DNA of 64,000 nucleotides from Eriocheir sinensis (GCF_024679095.1 NC_066544.1:3905024-3969023), one strand, 5' to 3'. Shown: positions 34,356-47,030, numbered from the stretch's first letter. Program-made: numbers and translations. Notes: a model not told the origin generated them from the sequence alone.

Positions 34356-34470
34356 CCTCTCTTTTTGGCCACTCCTTTGACTTCTATTCAGGAGCAGTAA
34401 GTAGCTGGCTATTTTTTCTATATTTTTCTTTACGCTCTTGAACTGTCTCCTTTGCTGTAAAAAAAAAAGC
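32444..34470 (+). mobile_element. Jockey/I-group-like LINE with 3' UTR and poly-A, inactivated
   Basis: The element starts abruptly in the endonuclease-RT linker (REAAHKRYQSL), covers the complete RT and C terminus, and ends with a 3' UTR of about 115 bp and an A run at 34459-34468. The endonuclease domain is missing (5' truncation). Three frameshifts and two stops interrupt the coding part. The family shows YADDST instead of the FADDTK seen in the CR1-like copies, and a C terminus with HVWGGSTHTALLDRVESKA. Exact clade is unresolved. A 3'-UTR-only copy of the same family lies at 22820-22948. Confidence 0.88.
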
Positions 34471-34719
34471 AGGTCTAACTGTGAGAGGCATTTGTGTGTA
34501 TTATTTATTTTTATAGTGAGCTCAGACCTTGTAAGGAGCCAGTGCAGTGCAATCTAGGATTCTCGCAAACAGGGTGCTGGATTTGATTTCAGGAACCATC
34601 AATAATAAAGCGCTGAAGTCATCCTTGACCTATATTTAAAATTACTTAGTTTTCATTTCGATTATATAGTACAACTATAATCTCCATATTAAGTAATGTA
34701 CATTAACCTCTTATAACTT

Positions 34720-34985
34720 TTCCAGATTATAACAGAAAAATATTCATGAGTTGAGAAAGTTTCCATATAAAGAGAGTTGTGGATTTAATTTATATTCCTT
34801 AGAAAGGCGACGGGTGCGAGGATATTTGATTTACGTTTATAAATCATCAGAAAGAGCTTTTAAGAAGGGCGATACGACTGAGGTTCTGTTAAAAAGAGTA
34901 AGGACGGAGTAAAAGTACTGAATCGAAGTTAGATTACTTCACATTCAGTGATGACATAGGCAAGAACTGGTTTACTAATAAAGTG
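34720..34985 (+). mobile_element. Short CR1-like C-terminal remnant, no ORF
   Basis: Translating from 34748 gives ELRKFPYKE, NLYSLERRRVRGYLIYVYK and KKGDTTE. After a TAA and a frame change, SDDIGKNWFTNKVV follows (about 34940-34975). The order matches the CR1-type block that follows RATKMI in the copies at 0.4 and 18.8 kb, and GKNWFTK also appears in the remnant at 50.6 kb. Similarity ends where a G/A-rich tract begins. Confidence 0.74.
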
Positions 34986-36302
<1,317 letters not shown>

Positions 36303-36504
36303 CTTGATTTCTTTTCATTTCCGTTGTTACACGTCTCTTTTTTTTCGCGTGCTATTGTTTGTGTTGCTCTGTTTTGGTGTTTGTAGAGCTCTCGTCCTTT
36401 CCCGCCCCCTTGTCTTCTGTTTGCTTGCTCCTTATTATTGACTACAACCGTTCAGCTCTCCGTGACCGTCGCTATCACCGCCGTCATCATCATCATCATC
36501 ATTG

Positions 36505-36950
36505 TTATTATCATCACCATCATTGCGAGTCTTGTTTCCTGATGTTCGTGTACCAGAGCTCAAAATGGTGGCAAGAAAGAATATAATAGGGTAAGTTATA
36601 TGAGGAAGACAGACTGAAATGGGAACCTCTTCTCTGTAGGCCTCGCAAAAGTACCATACAATCCTTATTCGTCCCTTATCATCTCCATCATTGCGTATCT
36701 ATCTTCTGTTGTTCATATTACAGGTTCAAAATGGTGGCCAGGAAGAGGAGGTTAAAACAAGGCAGAATAAGACAGACTGAATGGGGACTTCTTTCCAGAC
36801 CCACAAAATTACCATGCAACAAATAATTCGTCCCATATCATTGCCATCATCACGTATCCATTTCCTGATGTTGGTATTACAGGTTCAAAATGGTGGAAAG
36901 AAAGAGTAGAAGAAAACAAGGCAGAGGAAGACAGACTTATTATTTCTCCC
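36505..36950. repeat. Three-copy tandem repeat, unit about 160-166 bp
   Basis: CAAAATGGTGG recurs at 36561, 36727 and 36886, each preceded by TTCCTGATGTT- or TCTGTTGTT-like and TATTACAGGTT sequence and followed by AAGACAGACTGAA and ACC-TTACCAT-CAA. The unit includes ATCATT-CCATCAT. Confidence 0.85.
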
Positions 36951-39296
36951 CAGAGCGCCCCATAAGTAGAGAATGGCAAGAAAGTGACCGAATGAAAGAT
37001 AAGAGACTGAAAGGGAATGAGAATTGGAGAAAGAAGCGAGCGGGAAATGAAAGAAAATGGTAAAAAGAATATATAATGTGACAGGCAAAGAAAGACTGCG
37101 AGGGGGATAAATAAAGATGGGCTGGGCAAGGTGGGGAGGTTAAACAGTTCATTTATATATTGCCCGAAATTATCAGATTCCATCCATCCATGCAATCATT
37201 CGCGCCTTAACCGAGTGATATCTTACAGTCCAAACAAGGGTGAGGGAATGGAAGTGTGTGCTGAAATGGCAATGCTTCCACGATGTATTCAGTCTGCCAA
37301 TTTTTTGAAGGATAGAGAATGAGAAGTAAATACATGAAAGAAGGGAAATTGAAAGAAAGAAGGAGCAATGAGACAGAGAAAGAAAGATGGAGAAAGGGAG
37401 AGAAAGAAAGATGAGTCAGGCAAGGCGATCAGGTGAAACGAGGCAGGTGGCTTGGAATTATGTGACCTCACTCCCATTCCCACCTTTACCTTTAGCATTC
37501 CCATTCCTTCGAGCCTCCTGCCTGCCCCCCTCCAGCTGCAGGAGTGGACTGTTCGCCTTGGGGATACAAACCGGAATGTCAAGCTCGTTTTTTTAAGCAT
37601 TCTCTTTTCATGATCCTCTGTGTATAGGTTTCCATCACCTCGTTAATCAGTGTTTCCCTTTCTTCACCTCATATAACACGCTTTGTCTATTTTTCAATTC
37701 TGTGTCTACCACTTTTTCACCCTCCAGCTAGTCTATCCCTCTTTTCAACCGTCTCCTTTCTCTTTCTTCTCCCATTTTCTCTCCTTTCCCTCTTTCTCCT
37801 CTCCTTCCATCTCCTCCCTCCTTCCTTCTCCTCCCCTTTTCTCCCTACTCCCCCTTCTCTCTTCTTCATCCTCCTCTATTCTCCTTTCTCTCTTTTTTTC
37901 CCTTCTCTCTCCTCCTCCCTTTCTGTCTCACACCCTTCTCTCCTCCTTCTATCTCGTCGCCCCCCCCCCTTCCCCTTCATTCAATTCTTCTCTCTCAATT
38001 CCCCTCCTTCCCCCAGTCCATTCTCTCCCCCCAGCCCATTCTCTCACATTAGCCCCTTCTCCCCCCAATCCCTCCTACCTCCAGCCCCTTCTCCCCCCCC
38101 TTCCCTCCCCCTGTCAACAACCACCTCACCTCCTTCGTCACAGCCGGAAGCCGCTTCGTCAACACCGGCGCCGCGCCACCGTCTTCGCTACGCCTCAGAG
38201 CGGGAAAGAAAATAAAAGAGAAGGCAAAGACAGACACGCGATAGATAAAGAGAGAGAAAGAAAGGGCGAAAAAAGAACCAGCCGCGGAGGGCGAAAAAAA
38301 AAATACCTGTTCTTCATTTACTCTTTCTCATAGTTTTCGTTATCCATCGCTTAATTTTCGCTGCTGAGGGTGCGGGGTGGGTGGTGAGGGCGGGGGTGGG
38401 CGGGCGTGGGCTTGCTGTCACGGGCTGGGGTGTTCCTTTGTGTTGCTGGGGAAGTCATGGGGTGGAGGGGGGATCGGGAGAAGGATGAGTAAAGCTTGTG
38501 AGTGGGGAGACATGCAAGGAGGGGGGGGAGGGGCTGTATATGGCAGTGAAGGTAAAGTGGAGTGGGTCGGAGAGGTATGGGGGAGAAGGTGGAGAGGGTG
38601 GGGGAGAGATGTGAGAAAGGGTGGAGTGGGTGGGAGGGGATTGGAGAGACGGTGGAGGGGGGTTGGTGGGGGTCGGATGCGTGAAGAGGGTGGGTGAGGG
38701 GCATGACTGAAGGTGTAAAGGGGGAGGGGGGTGAGAGAGGATGGAGAGAGTGGGGGGGTGGGGTCGGTTTCGCAGGGGAAGGGGAGTAGGGGAATGGGGA
38801 GAGATTCGTGAAGAGGGTGGTGGTTGGGTGGGGGATGGGGGGGACATTGTTGGTGTGGGTGTGGTGGGATGCCTGTTGGGGGGGGCATGGGTGGTAGGAG
38901 GGGAGGGGGGCAGGGGGTGCGTGGCCGCCAGCATTGCAGTATCAACAACGGTCAGGTTTGCCTTGCTTCGGGTAAACATGAATCATTGTTTTGGCGATAA
39001 CTTTCCTTCCACCCCCTTGCCTCCTCCCCCCCCTTCCCCACCACCTACCCCTCCTCCTCCTTCTCCTCCTCCTCCCCTCCGCCGAAACCCTCCTCCTCTT
39101 CTTCCCCTTGTGTTCGTCCCCCTCACACGCCTCACTCCCCTTTTCCCCTTCTTTCTTTTAATTTCGCCTCTTACTTCATCTTTCCTTCTCCCCTTGTTTT
39201 GCTCCCCTCACATCCATGCATCTTCATCCCTCCATGCCCTCTCTTTTTCTTCTCTTCCCTTTCCTTCCTATTTCCATTCTTCCACCATTTCCATCG
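36951..39296. other. Gene-free low-complexity block
   Basis: Mixed DNA, then C/T-rich (37730-38110), then strongly G-rich (38360-38940; GGGTGG and GGAGGGG runs with quadruplex potential), then C/T-rich again. Long Pro/Ser and Gly/Arg frames are compositional. Nothing gene-like is supported. Confidence 0.65.
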
Positions 39297-39500
39297 CGCT
39301 GCCCTGGCGAAGTAGTTAGCACGCCAGGCTACGAATATGCGCATCCCACTCAGTTGTTCATCTTCCTCTTTTGGGCTACTCGATAAATGGGTACCTGGGG
39401 ATTGGAAACTTGGGGTAGGTAAGCTGTGTTAACCCGGATGTCACTCTGGCCCTGTGTCCTGGGGGCGTATTGGCCATATTCTTAAACATTTCTGCCCCCA
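39297..39500 (+). mobile_element. tRNA-derived SINE fragment
   Basis: GCCCTGGCGAAGTAGTTAGC resembles an A-box region. The B box is missing or deleted. The body keeps AAATGGGTACCTGGGGATTG, the same core as the SINEs at 27190 (GAATGGGTACCAGG) and 8527, followed by CTGTGTCCTGGGGGCG. Confidence 0.68.
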
Positions 39501-39837
39501 AACTCACATATTTGGCAAGGCTTTCGTAGGAGTTGTGAGCATTTTCAGGGGTAGTTGAATGACCCTGGTGCTAGTTTAACTCTTCCTTTCTACCGTGAAT
39601 CAAAGAAACAACTCCTTAGAACCTGATTGATCTCCTTTTTGGCCTTTGGAAATAGTTGATGTGAGAGGTGGAAGCGTTCAAGAATACCGACGTTACGTAT
39701 ATCCCTTCTCTCTACGGGTATGTTGTCCCTGAGTGAAGACGCTTGGCTGTAGCATCGACACTAACCACGGGGTGTTCTGGAAAATACTCTCATTGTGATT
39801 CCCATGCACTCAAAATTACCCAAAGAAATACCAACTA

Positions 39838-39881
39838 ATCCTAACTTAACTTAACCTCACCTAACCTAACCTAGCCTGACC
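39838..39881. repeat. Short CCTAA-like (arthropod telomere-type) stretch
   Basis: It reads CTAACTTAACTTAACCTCAC then CTAACCTAACCTAGCCTGAC, a degenerate run of the TTAGG complement. Only three or four units are exact. Confidence 0.6.
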
Positions 39882-41209
39882 TGTTCAAGAGTGGACGCGA
39901 CATACCCGTACAGAGAAGGGAAATACACGTCCCGGGGTAATGGGTCATTTCCCGCAATAGGCTCAAGGGTCAATGTGACGGAGATGAACATAAGATTTTT
40001 AGCGCATGCTCCCCTATTTGTTACCTTTACCATCTCCCTCTTTTTTCTTTCTCACTTCTCTCCGCCTTTCGTCAATACTCTGAGCTCTTTTATTCTCCCT
40101 TCTCTCTTTCCCCTCTCATTCTTCTTCCCTTCTTTTCTCATCCATCCTCAGTTTTCCTCCTCCTCGTTTTCCTCCCTTCACAGTGATCTCTATTCCCTTT
40201 CATCTCCTCTTTTGATCCATCCTTCTTTTCTTTCTTATGTTTTCGTTTTCTCGTATCCCTCTCATTTTCCTCTTTTCTTCCACTTTGCCTCCTTGTCTTC
40301 TCTTTTTTTCCTCCATTTACATTCCTCCGTTTGATTCCTTTCTTCTCTCTCCATTCACCCATCAGCTCTCCATCTCGTCGTTTTCCTCCTCCTCACATCC
40401 CTTTCCCCTCTTCTTTCTTTGTCTATCACTTCACCGCTTCCTCTTACACTCCATCCTTTCCTCCCTCCCTTTTTCGTTCATCACAACTTTTCATATTCCT
40501 TTCATGGCTGTCATCCTCTTTTTCTCTTTTTCTGTATTCTCCATCTTCTGCCTCCCTCCCTCTTCCCTTCCTTTTCCTCCTTTTCATATTCGTCCTCCGC
40601 CTTTTCCTTCTCTTCCTCTCCTTGTTTTCCTCTCCTCACAACACGTTTTTTTTCCTTTCTCTTCTCATTCCCTGCATCTTTCTCCGACACTTGTACTATC
40701 TTTTCTTCTTCCGTTATTTTCAGTGTCAGGCAGCTGTAGATTATTTTGTTTGTCATTTTGTTTTATTGTTTTCATACTTCCTCCATTTTCCATACCTTGC
40801 CTTTTCCTCTCGTTTACTTCCCCATTTCCTTATCCATTTTCTAATATTCTCTTCTCTTTTCTGTTATCATGTGTCCCTTATTTTTCCGCGTTTAGCTCCT
40901 CCATGAGTATCTCAATTTCACTCAAGGTTACCGCCAGTTTATTTGTCTTTTCCGTGTGCTCTGTATGTCTGGTTTGTTGGAGTGTGGATGGGGAAAAGAA
41001 CTAAGCAATATGGATCATTTTATATTCTCCTTTGCATGCACCGTGACCTGGGGAATACACGGGAACTTTTTTTTTCTTTTGCTGTGTAAAGTGACCTGCT
41101 GTGTGTGTGCCCTGTGGCGTTGGTGATGAGTTCAGTGTCCCCTTTCGCCCGGTGTGACTTTAAGTTCAAGGGAAAGTCTGGCTCTAAAGTGATGTAATTG
41201 GGTCACTCA
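39882..41209. other. C/T-rich gene-free DNA
   Basis: Pyrimidine-dominated plus strand to about 40900 with TTTTCC/CTTCTC runs, then mixed sequence. The 255-codon frame at 40237 is Ser/Phe/Leu-rich and has no recognised domain. Confidence 0.65.
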
Positions 41210-41623
41210 CTATAGTCTATTCATTTGGGCAAGGCCACTCACGATAGCTTAGTCCCAGCGACTCCACTTCCCCCTTCTGGCTGGGTAGCTTCCAGCTGGA
41301 TGATGTAACCTACTTGTCATGGGAAGTAGTCAACATAAAATGGTAAGTAGTAATAATAATATGTTAAGTAGTCAACATAAAATGCACATCAAACGCAAAC
41401 TGCTAATTCCTGTTCAAGCACTGCCCAAGGTGATTAAATTTAATTATGCATTTTATGTTGACTACTTAACATTTTATTATTACTACTTTCCATTCTGTGT
41501 TGACTACTTAACATGACAAGTAGGTTACATCATCCAGCTCGGAGCTACCCAGCCAGAAGGGGGAAGTGGAGTCGCTGAGACTAAGCTACCGTGAATGGCC
41601 TTGCCCAAATGAATAGACTATAG
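41210..41623. mobile_element. 414-bp MITE-like hairpin element
   Basis: Two 177-bp arms (41210-41386 and 41447-41623) are about 94% identical in inverted orientation around a 60-bp loop. Ends are CTATAGTCTATTC and GAATAGACTATAG. TAAGTAGTCAACATAAAATG or a close variant occurs twice per arm. No frame longer than about 65 codons fits a transposase. The outer bases are palindromic around TA, so a TA target duplication is possible but cannot be told from the ends. Confidence 0.92.
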
Positions 41624-42089
41624 TTTCCCTCATCGCCCACATCCTCCTTTTTGTTCTCGTCGTTTTCTTTTTCATATTTATTCTTTTCTTGTTTTATTTT
41701 GCTTTTATTCTTGTTCTTCATGCCCTCGTTTTTCTATTGTTCTTGTTCTCTTCTTGTTCTTGTTCTTCTCTTTCTTCTTCACCGTTGTTGTCGCCGGCAT
41801 CATTGTTCTCTTCCTCGTTTTCTCTGTCTTCGTCGTCGTCGTAGTCCTCCTCCTCCTCCTCCTCATGTCTCTGCCCAGCCTCCAGATATCTTTGTGACGC
41901 TGCCAGATAGATAAGCTCTCATTAGTCAGGCCTGAATATGCACCTCCAAGATAAACTGGAGCAGAGGGGGGCGGAGGCGGTGAGAGGTGTGACCTGAAAC
42001 ACATCACCGACACCAACACCACCACCTCCCGCACCACCACCACCACCACCACCATCAAAATACATCATAACACACTTGAAAATACATAA

Positions 42090-42090
<1 letters not shown>
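41624..42090. other. Mixed low-complexity DNA
   Basis: TTCTTG-rich to 41800, GTCGTC and CTC repeats near 41830-41865, ACC repeats at 42003-42055. No gene. Confidence 0.6.

Positions 42091-42125
<35 letters not shown>
42091..42125. repeat. (AC)n microsatellite
   Basis: About 17 AC units. Confidence 0.95.
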
Positions 42126-42129
<4 letters not shown>

Positions 42130-42669
42130 CACCACACACACGTACAACGTCACACATCCACCTTACACCCTCTTACTTTTTTTCTTGCCTTCACTCTCTC
42201 CCTCTCTGTCTCTCTTTGACCAACACTACCATCACCCCTCCTCCTCCTCCTCCTCCTCTTGCAGCGTCCCTTTCCCCTTCAGTAGACAGTCAGCACACGT
42301 TCGTCAGCGCTAGACTTCCCGCAGGCAGGCAGGCACGACAGACAGGGAACCCAGCGAGGAGGGCGAGCGGGTGAAAGGCACGGAGTGGCGGCCCTGAGTA
42401 AATTAGTCTTAACACGCCACCCCCACAGAGACGACTGGCGGGTGGGTGTGGGCGTGTGCGTGGGTGTGGGTGTGGGTGGGGGTGGGTGGGGGCTCCATCC
42501 TTCCTTGCTTGCTCGCTCATTCGCTTGCTTGCTCGGTCTCTCGGTCCTTCACGCTTTTTTTTACCTGCTTTTTCGCTCCCTTTCTTTGATTTTTTTTTTT
42601 TTTGCTTCTTAATTGTTACGTATTCGTCGTGTGAAAGTCCTTTGTTTGGGGTTTTATAGCTCTTTTACT
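42126..42669. other. Mixed gene-free DNA
   Basis: CTC repeats near 42240, AGGC repeats near 42322, GTGGGT repeats near 42440-42490 and a T run near 42588-42603. No gene is supported. Confidence 0.55.
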
Positions 42670-42689
42670 TTGTTGTGTGTGCGTGTGCG

Positions 42690-42751
<62 letters not shown>
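42670..42751. repeat. (GT)n microsatellite
   Basis: GTGTGC variants lead into about 30 pure GT units. Confidence 0.96.
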
Positions 42752-42753
<2 letters not shown>

Positions 42754-43137
42754 CTTTGAGTGCTTTCCTCCTTTACTGTCGAAATTTATGCTTTACTTAG
42801 TTTTCTCTTAACCTGTTTATCGTTTCCATCTTTTCTTCCTTTTTTCGTTTCATGTTTCCATCATTTCCTTTTTCTCTTTTCTGTTGTGTTGCAGTTACAT
42901 CTTTTTCCTTTTTTAGCTCCCTTTCTCATCGTATGTCTTTCCATTGTCAACCCTTTCTCCAATTTTCTTATCATCTAATTCATTTCACCTTACCGTTACG
43001 TTACTTTACCTCACCCTCTCCTTCGTCCTGCACCCGTCCATCCATCCATCACAGGTGTGTTGGGGGCAGGTGAAAGGGTACGTTTTAAGCCCTTTGTCGC
43101 CTCGTCCTTGGTGGGTGGCGCCTCAAGGAGCGTTGAT

Positions 43138-43139
<2 letters not shown>

Positions 43140-43189
<50 letters not shown>
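43140..43189. repeat. (AC)n microsatellite
   Basis: About 25 AC units. Confidence 0.97.
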
Positions 43190-43190
<1 letters not shown>

Positions 43191-43324
43191 GGAGGCCGTC
43201 GTCCCGCCCTCGTCGCCACCTCAAGGACTGGATGACAAAGGCGTGGCAGAAGGAATGGTGGGTTTAATTTTCTTCGTTTGCCTTCTCGACCCTCCGCCAT
43301 GTCACTTCCCTTGTCGCTCATGCA

Positions 43325-43447
43325 AGTTTTCTCTCTTCTTTTTTTTATCCAAGTTTTCTTTCTTCCTTTTTTATCAGTTTTCTTTCTTCCTTTTTTATCA
43401 CAGTTTTCTTTCTTCCTTTTTTATCACAGTTTTCTTTCCTTTTTTTT
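43325..43447. repeat. 24-28-bp polypyrimidine-CAG minisatellite, 5 copies
   Basis: GTTTTCTTTCTTCC starts at 43353, 43377, 43403 and 43429, each unit ending TTTTTTATCACA or ATCA before the next G. One weaker copy precedes. Each unit looks like a 3' splice-site tract (pyrimidines then CAG). Confidence 0.88.
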
Positions 43448-43681
43448 GTCGCCATAACAAGTACTTCATTTTCTTGGCTTGTTTCTGCTTTCTTTTACTT
43501 TTTTTTTTAAGGCAGGACAACGTACACTATGAGCAAAAGAAAGAAAAAAGAGAGGGAAAGAAATGTCTGTACCATGTTACTCCTACAAGGAAAAAAACAA
43601 AACACCTTACCTGTTCATTTATGTTCGCAGGTATCTTCCCTCGCTCTCTGTTTCTGGTGGTTTTTCCTCGTCTCATTTTCT

Positions 43682-46295
43682 TACCTTAACATCCCCTGCC
43701 TTGCCTTACCCATGGTCACACTCTACCTCCTTAACATCCCCTGCCTTGCCTTACCCATGGTCACACTCTACCTCCTTAACATCCCCTGCCTTTCCTTACC
43801 CATGGTCACACTCTACCTCCTTAACATCCCCTGCCTTTCCTTACCCATGGTCACACTCTACCTCCTTAACATCCCCTGCCTTACCTTACCCATGGTCACA
43901 CTCTACCTCCTTAACATCCCCTGCCTTACCTTACCCATGACTTCACACTCTACCTCCTTAACATCCCCTGCCTTTCCTTACCCATGGCTTCACACTCTAC
44001 CTCCTTAACATCCCCTGCCTTGCCTTACCCATGGTCACACTCTACCTCCTTAACATCACCTGCCTTACCTTACCCATGGCTTCACACTCTACCTCCTTAA
44101 CATCCCCTGCCTTACCTTACCCATGGCCTCACACTCTACCTCCCTAACATCCCCTGCCTTACCTTACCCATGGCTTCACACTCTACCTCCTTAACATCCC
44201 CTGCCTTACCTTACCCATGGCCTCACACTCTACCTCCCTAACATCCCCTGCCTTACCTTACCACTGGCTTCACACTCTACCTCCTTAACATCACCTGCCT
44301 TTCCTTACCCATGGCTTCACACTCTACCTCCTTAACATCACCTGCCTTTCCTTACCAATGGCTTCACACTCTACCTCCTTAACATCACCTGCCTTTCCTT
44401 ACCAATGACTTCACACTCTACCTCCTTAACATCACCTGCCTTTCCTTACCAATGACTTCACACTCTACCTCCTTAACATCACCTGCCTTTCCTTACCCAT
44501 GGCTTCACACTCTACCTCCTTAACATCACCTGCCTTGCCTTACCCATGGCTTCACACTCTACCTCCTTAACATCCCCTGCCTTGCCTTACCCATGGCTTC
44601 ACACTCTACCTCCTTAACATCACCTGCCTTTCCTTACCCATGGCTTCACACTCTACCTCCTTAACATCACCTGCCTTTCCTTACCCATGGCTTCACACTC
44701 TACCTCCTTAACATCACCTGCCTTTCCTTACCCATGACTTCACACTTTATCTCCTTATCATCACCTGCCTTTCCTTACCCATGGCTTCACACTCTACCTC
44801 CTTAACATCACCTGCCTTTCCTTACCAATGGCTTCACACTCTACCTCCTTAACATCACCTGCCTTTCCTTACCCATGGCTTCACACTCTACCTCCTTAAC
44901 ATCACCTGCCTTTCCTTACCAATGGCTTCACACTCTACCTCCTTAACATCCCCTGCCTTGCCTTACCCATGGTCACACTCTACCTCCTTAACATCACCTG
45001 CCTTGCCTTACCCATGGCTTCACACTCTACCTCCTTAACATCACCTGCCTTTCCTTACCAATGGCTTCACACTCTACCTCCTTAACATCACCTGCCTTTC
45101 CTTACCCATTGCTTCACACTCTACCTCCTTAACATCCCCTGCCTTTCCTTACCCATGGCTTCACACTCTACCTCCTTAACATCACCTGCCTTACCTTACC
45201 AATGGCTTCACACTCTACCTCCTTAACATCACCTGCCTTTCCTTACCCATGACTTCACACTTTATCTCCTTATCATCACCTGCCTTTCCTTACCCATGGC
45301 TTCACACTCTACCTCCTTAACATCACCTGCCTTTCCTTACCAATGGCTTCACACTCTACCTCCTTAACATCACCTGCCTTTCCTTACCCATGGCTTCACA
45401 CTCTACCTCCTTAACATCACCTGCCTTTCCTTACCAATGGCTTCACACTCTACCTCCTTAACATCACCTGCCTTTCCTTACCCATGGCTTCACACTCTAC
45501 CTCCTTAACATCACCTGCCTTTCCTTACCAATGGCTTCACACTCTACCTCCTTAACATCCCCTGCCTTGCCTTACCCATGGTCACACTCTACCTCCTTAA
45601 CATCCCCTGCCTTGCCTTACCCATGGCTTCACACTCTACCTCCTTAACATCACCTGCCTTTCCTTACCAATGGCTTCACACTCTACCTCCTTAACATCAC
45701 CTGCCTTTCCTTACCAATGGCTTCACACTCTACCTCCTTAACATCACCTGCCTTTCCTTACCCATGGCTTCACACTCTACCTCCTTAACATCCCCTGCCT
45801 TTCCTTACCCATGGCTTCACACTCTACCTCCTTAACATCCCCTGCCTTTCCTTACCAATGGCTTCACACTCTACCTCCTTAACATCCCCTGCCTTTCCTT
45901 ACCCATGGCTTCACACTCTACCTCCTTAACATCCCCTGCCTTACCTTACCCATTGCTTCACACTCTACCTCCCTAACATCCCCTGCCTTACCTTACCCAT
46001 GGCTTCACACTCTACCTCCTTAACATCACCTGCCTTTCCTTACCCATGGCTTCACTCTACCTCCTTAACATCACCTGCCTTTCCTTACCCATGGCTTCAC
46101 ACTCTACCTCCTTAACATCACCTGCCTTTCCTTACCCATGGCTTCACACTCTACCTCCTTAACATCACCTGCCTTTCCTTACCCATGGCTTCACACTCTA
46201 CCTCCTTAACATCACCTGCCTTTCCTTACCCATGGCTTCACACTCTACCTCCTTAACATCCCCTGCCTTGCCTTACCCATTACCTCACATTCCAC
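43682..46295. repeat. 45/47-bp minisatellite, about 55 copies (2.6 kb)
   Basis: The unit is AACATCACCTGCC, TTTCCTTACCCATGGC and TTCACACTCTACCTCCTT. The first five copies are 45 bp (GGTCACAC); later ones are mostly 47 bp (GGCTTCACAC). Variable sites are CCC/CAC, TTG/TTT/TTA, CCC/CCA and GGC/GAC. A rare variant (CACTTTATCTCCTTATCATC) occurs at 44741 and 45256, exactly 515 bp apart, equal to ten 47-bp units plus one 45-bp unit. That indicates block duplication within the array. The opening 45-bp copies keep one frame open (LNIPCLALPMVTLYL repeated), but the change to 47 bp destroys it. Confidence 0.97.
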
Positions 46296-46796
46296 CTGCA
46301 CCCTCCTAACGCTCCTATGTCCTCTGCTATCCACATCATCCTTACATTTCCTCACCTCATACCCCTGTCACCTTAACCCTGCCTACCTTTCCTGCTCTCA
46401 TCTTCCCACGCCCTCATCCTCTTCCCCCCACTCCCTGTCCGCTCACCCCTCCTCACGCCCCCACATCTCGTAATTACTCCTGCCCCCCTCACTCTCCCAT
46501 CCCCCCATTACTTCACATCACTATCACCCTCTGCTTCTCTACACACTCACTTAACACCCCTTCCGAATACCTCCTCCACGCCTTTCATTCCTGCCACCTA
46601 ATCATCCCTCATACTCCTGCACCTCCCACCCCTGCCATTTCACTTCCTATCCCTGCCACTCTCTGTTTCCTTACCCCCTGCACATCCCACCTACGCCACC
46701 CTCACCTTCTCCACACCCCTTCACCTCTCATCCCTGCTACCCTTGGCTTCTCCACACCCCTACACCTCTCATCCCTGCCACCCTCTGCTTCCTTAC
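46296..46796. other. C-rich gene-free DNA
   Basis: CACCCCTG- and CATCCCTGCCA-type degenerate motifs and no recognised gene. Confidence 0.6.
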
Positions 46797-47030
46797 CCCC
46801 TCTCCCTTCCCTTCCCTGCCACCTTCGCCTTCCTCACACCCCTCACCTTCTACCCCTTGCTATCCTCTGCTTCACTCCCACACCTCCCTCCCCTCCTATC
46901 TACACCCTCCACCCTCTCCCTTCCGTTCCCTGCCACCTTCACCTTCCTCACACCCCTCACCTTCTACCCCTTGCTATCCTCTGCTTCACTCCCACACCCA
47001 CCTCCCCTCCTGTCTACACCCTCCACCCTC
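46797..47030. repeat. 114-bp tandem duplication
   Basis: Two adjacent copies start TCTCCCTTCC at 46801 and 46915 and share CCTTGCTATCCTCTGCTTCA. They differ at a handful of sites. Confidence 0.92.

Noticed and set aside
40237..41004. 255-codon frame that could be read as a membrane protein
   Set aside because: Hydrophobic runs arise from T/C-rich composition (Phe, Leu, Ser codons); no topology pattern or family resemblance is seen.
43529..44008. 159-codon frame with repeated LNIPCLALPMVTLYL
   Set aside because: It is produced by the first 45-bp minisatellite units and breaks as soon as 47-bp units begin.
43682..46295. CRISPR-like regular array
   Set aside because: Units are directly adjacent with no unique spacers, and the genomic context is eukaryotic. 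The same reasoning excludes the arrays at 13, 26 and 63 kb.
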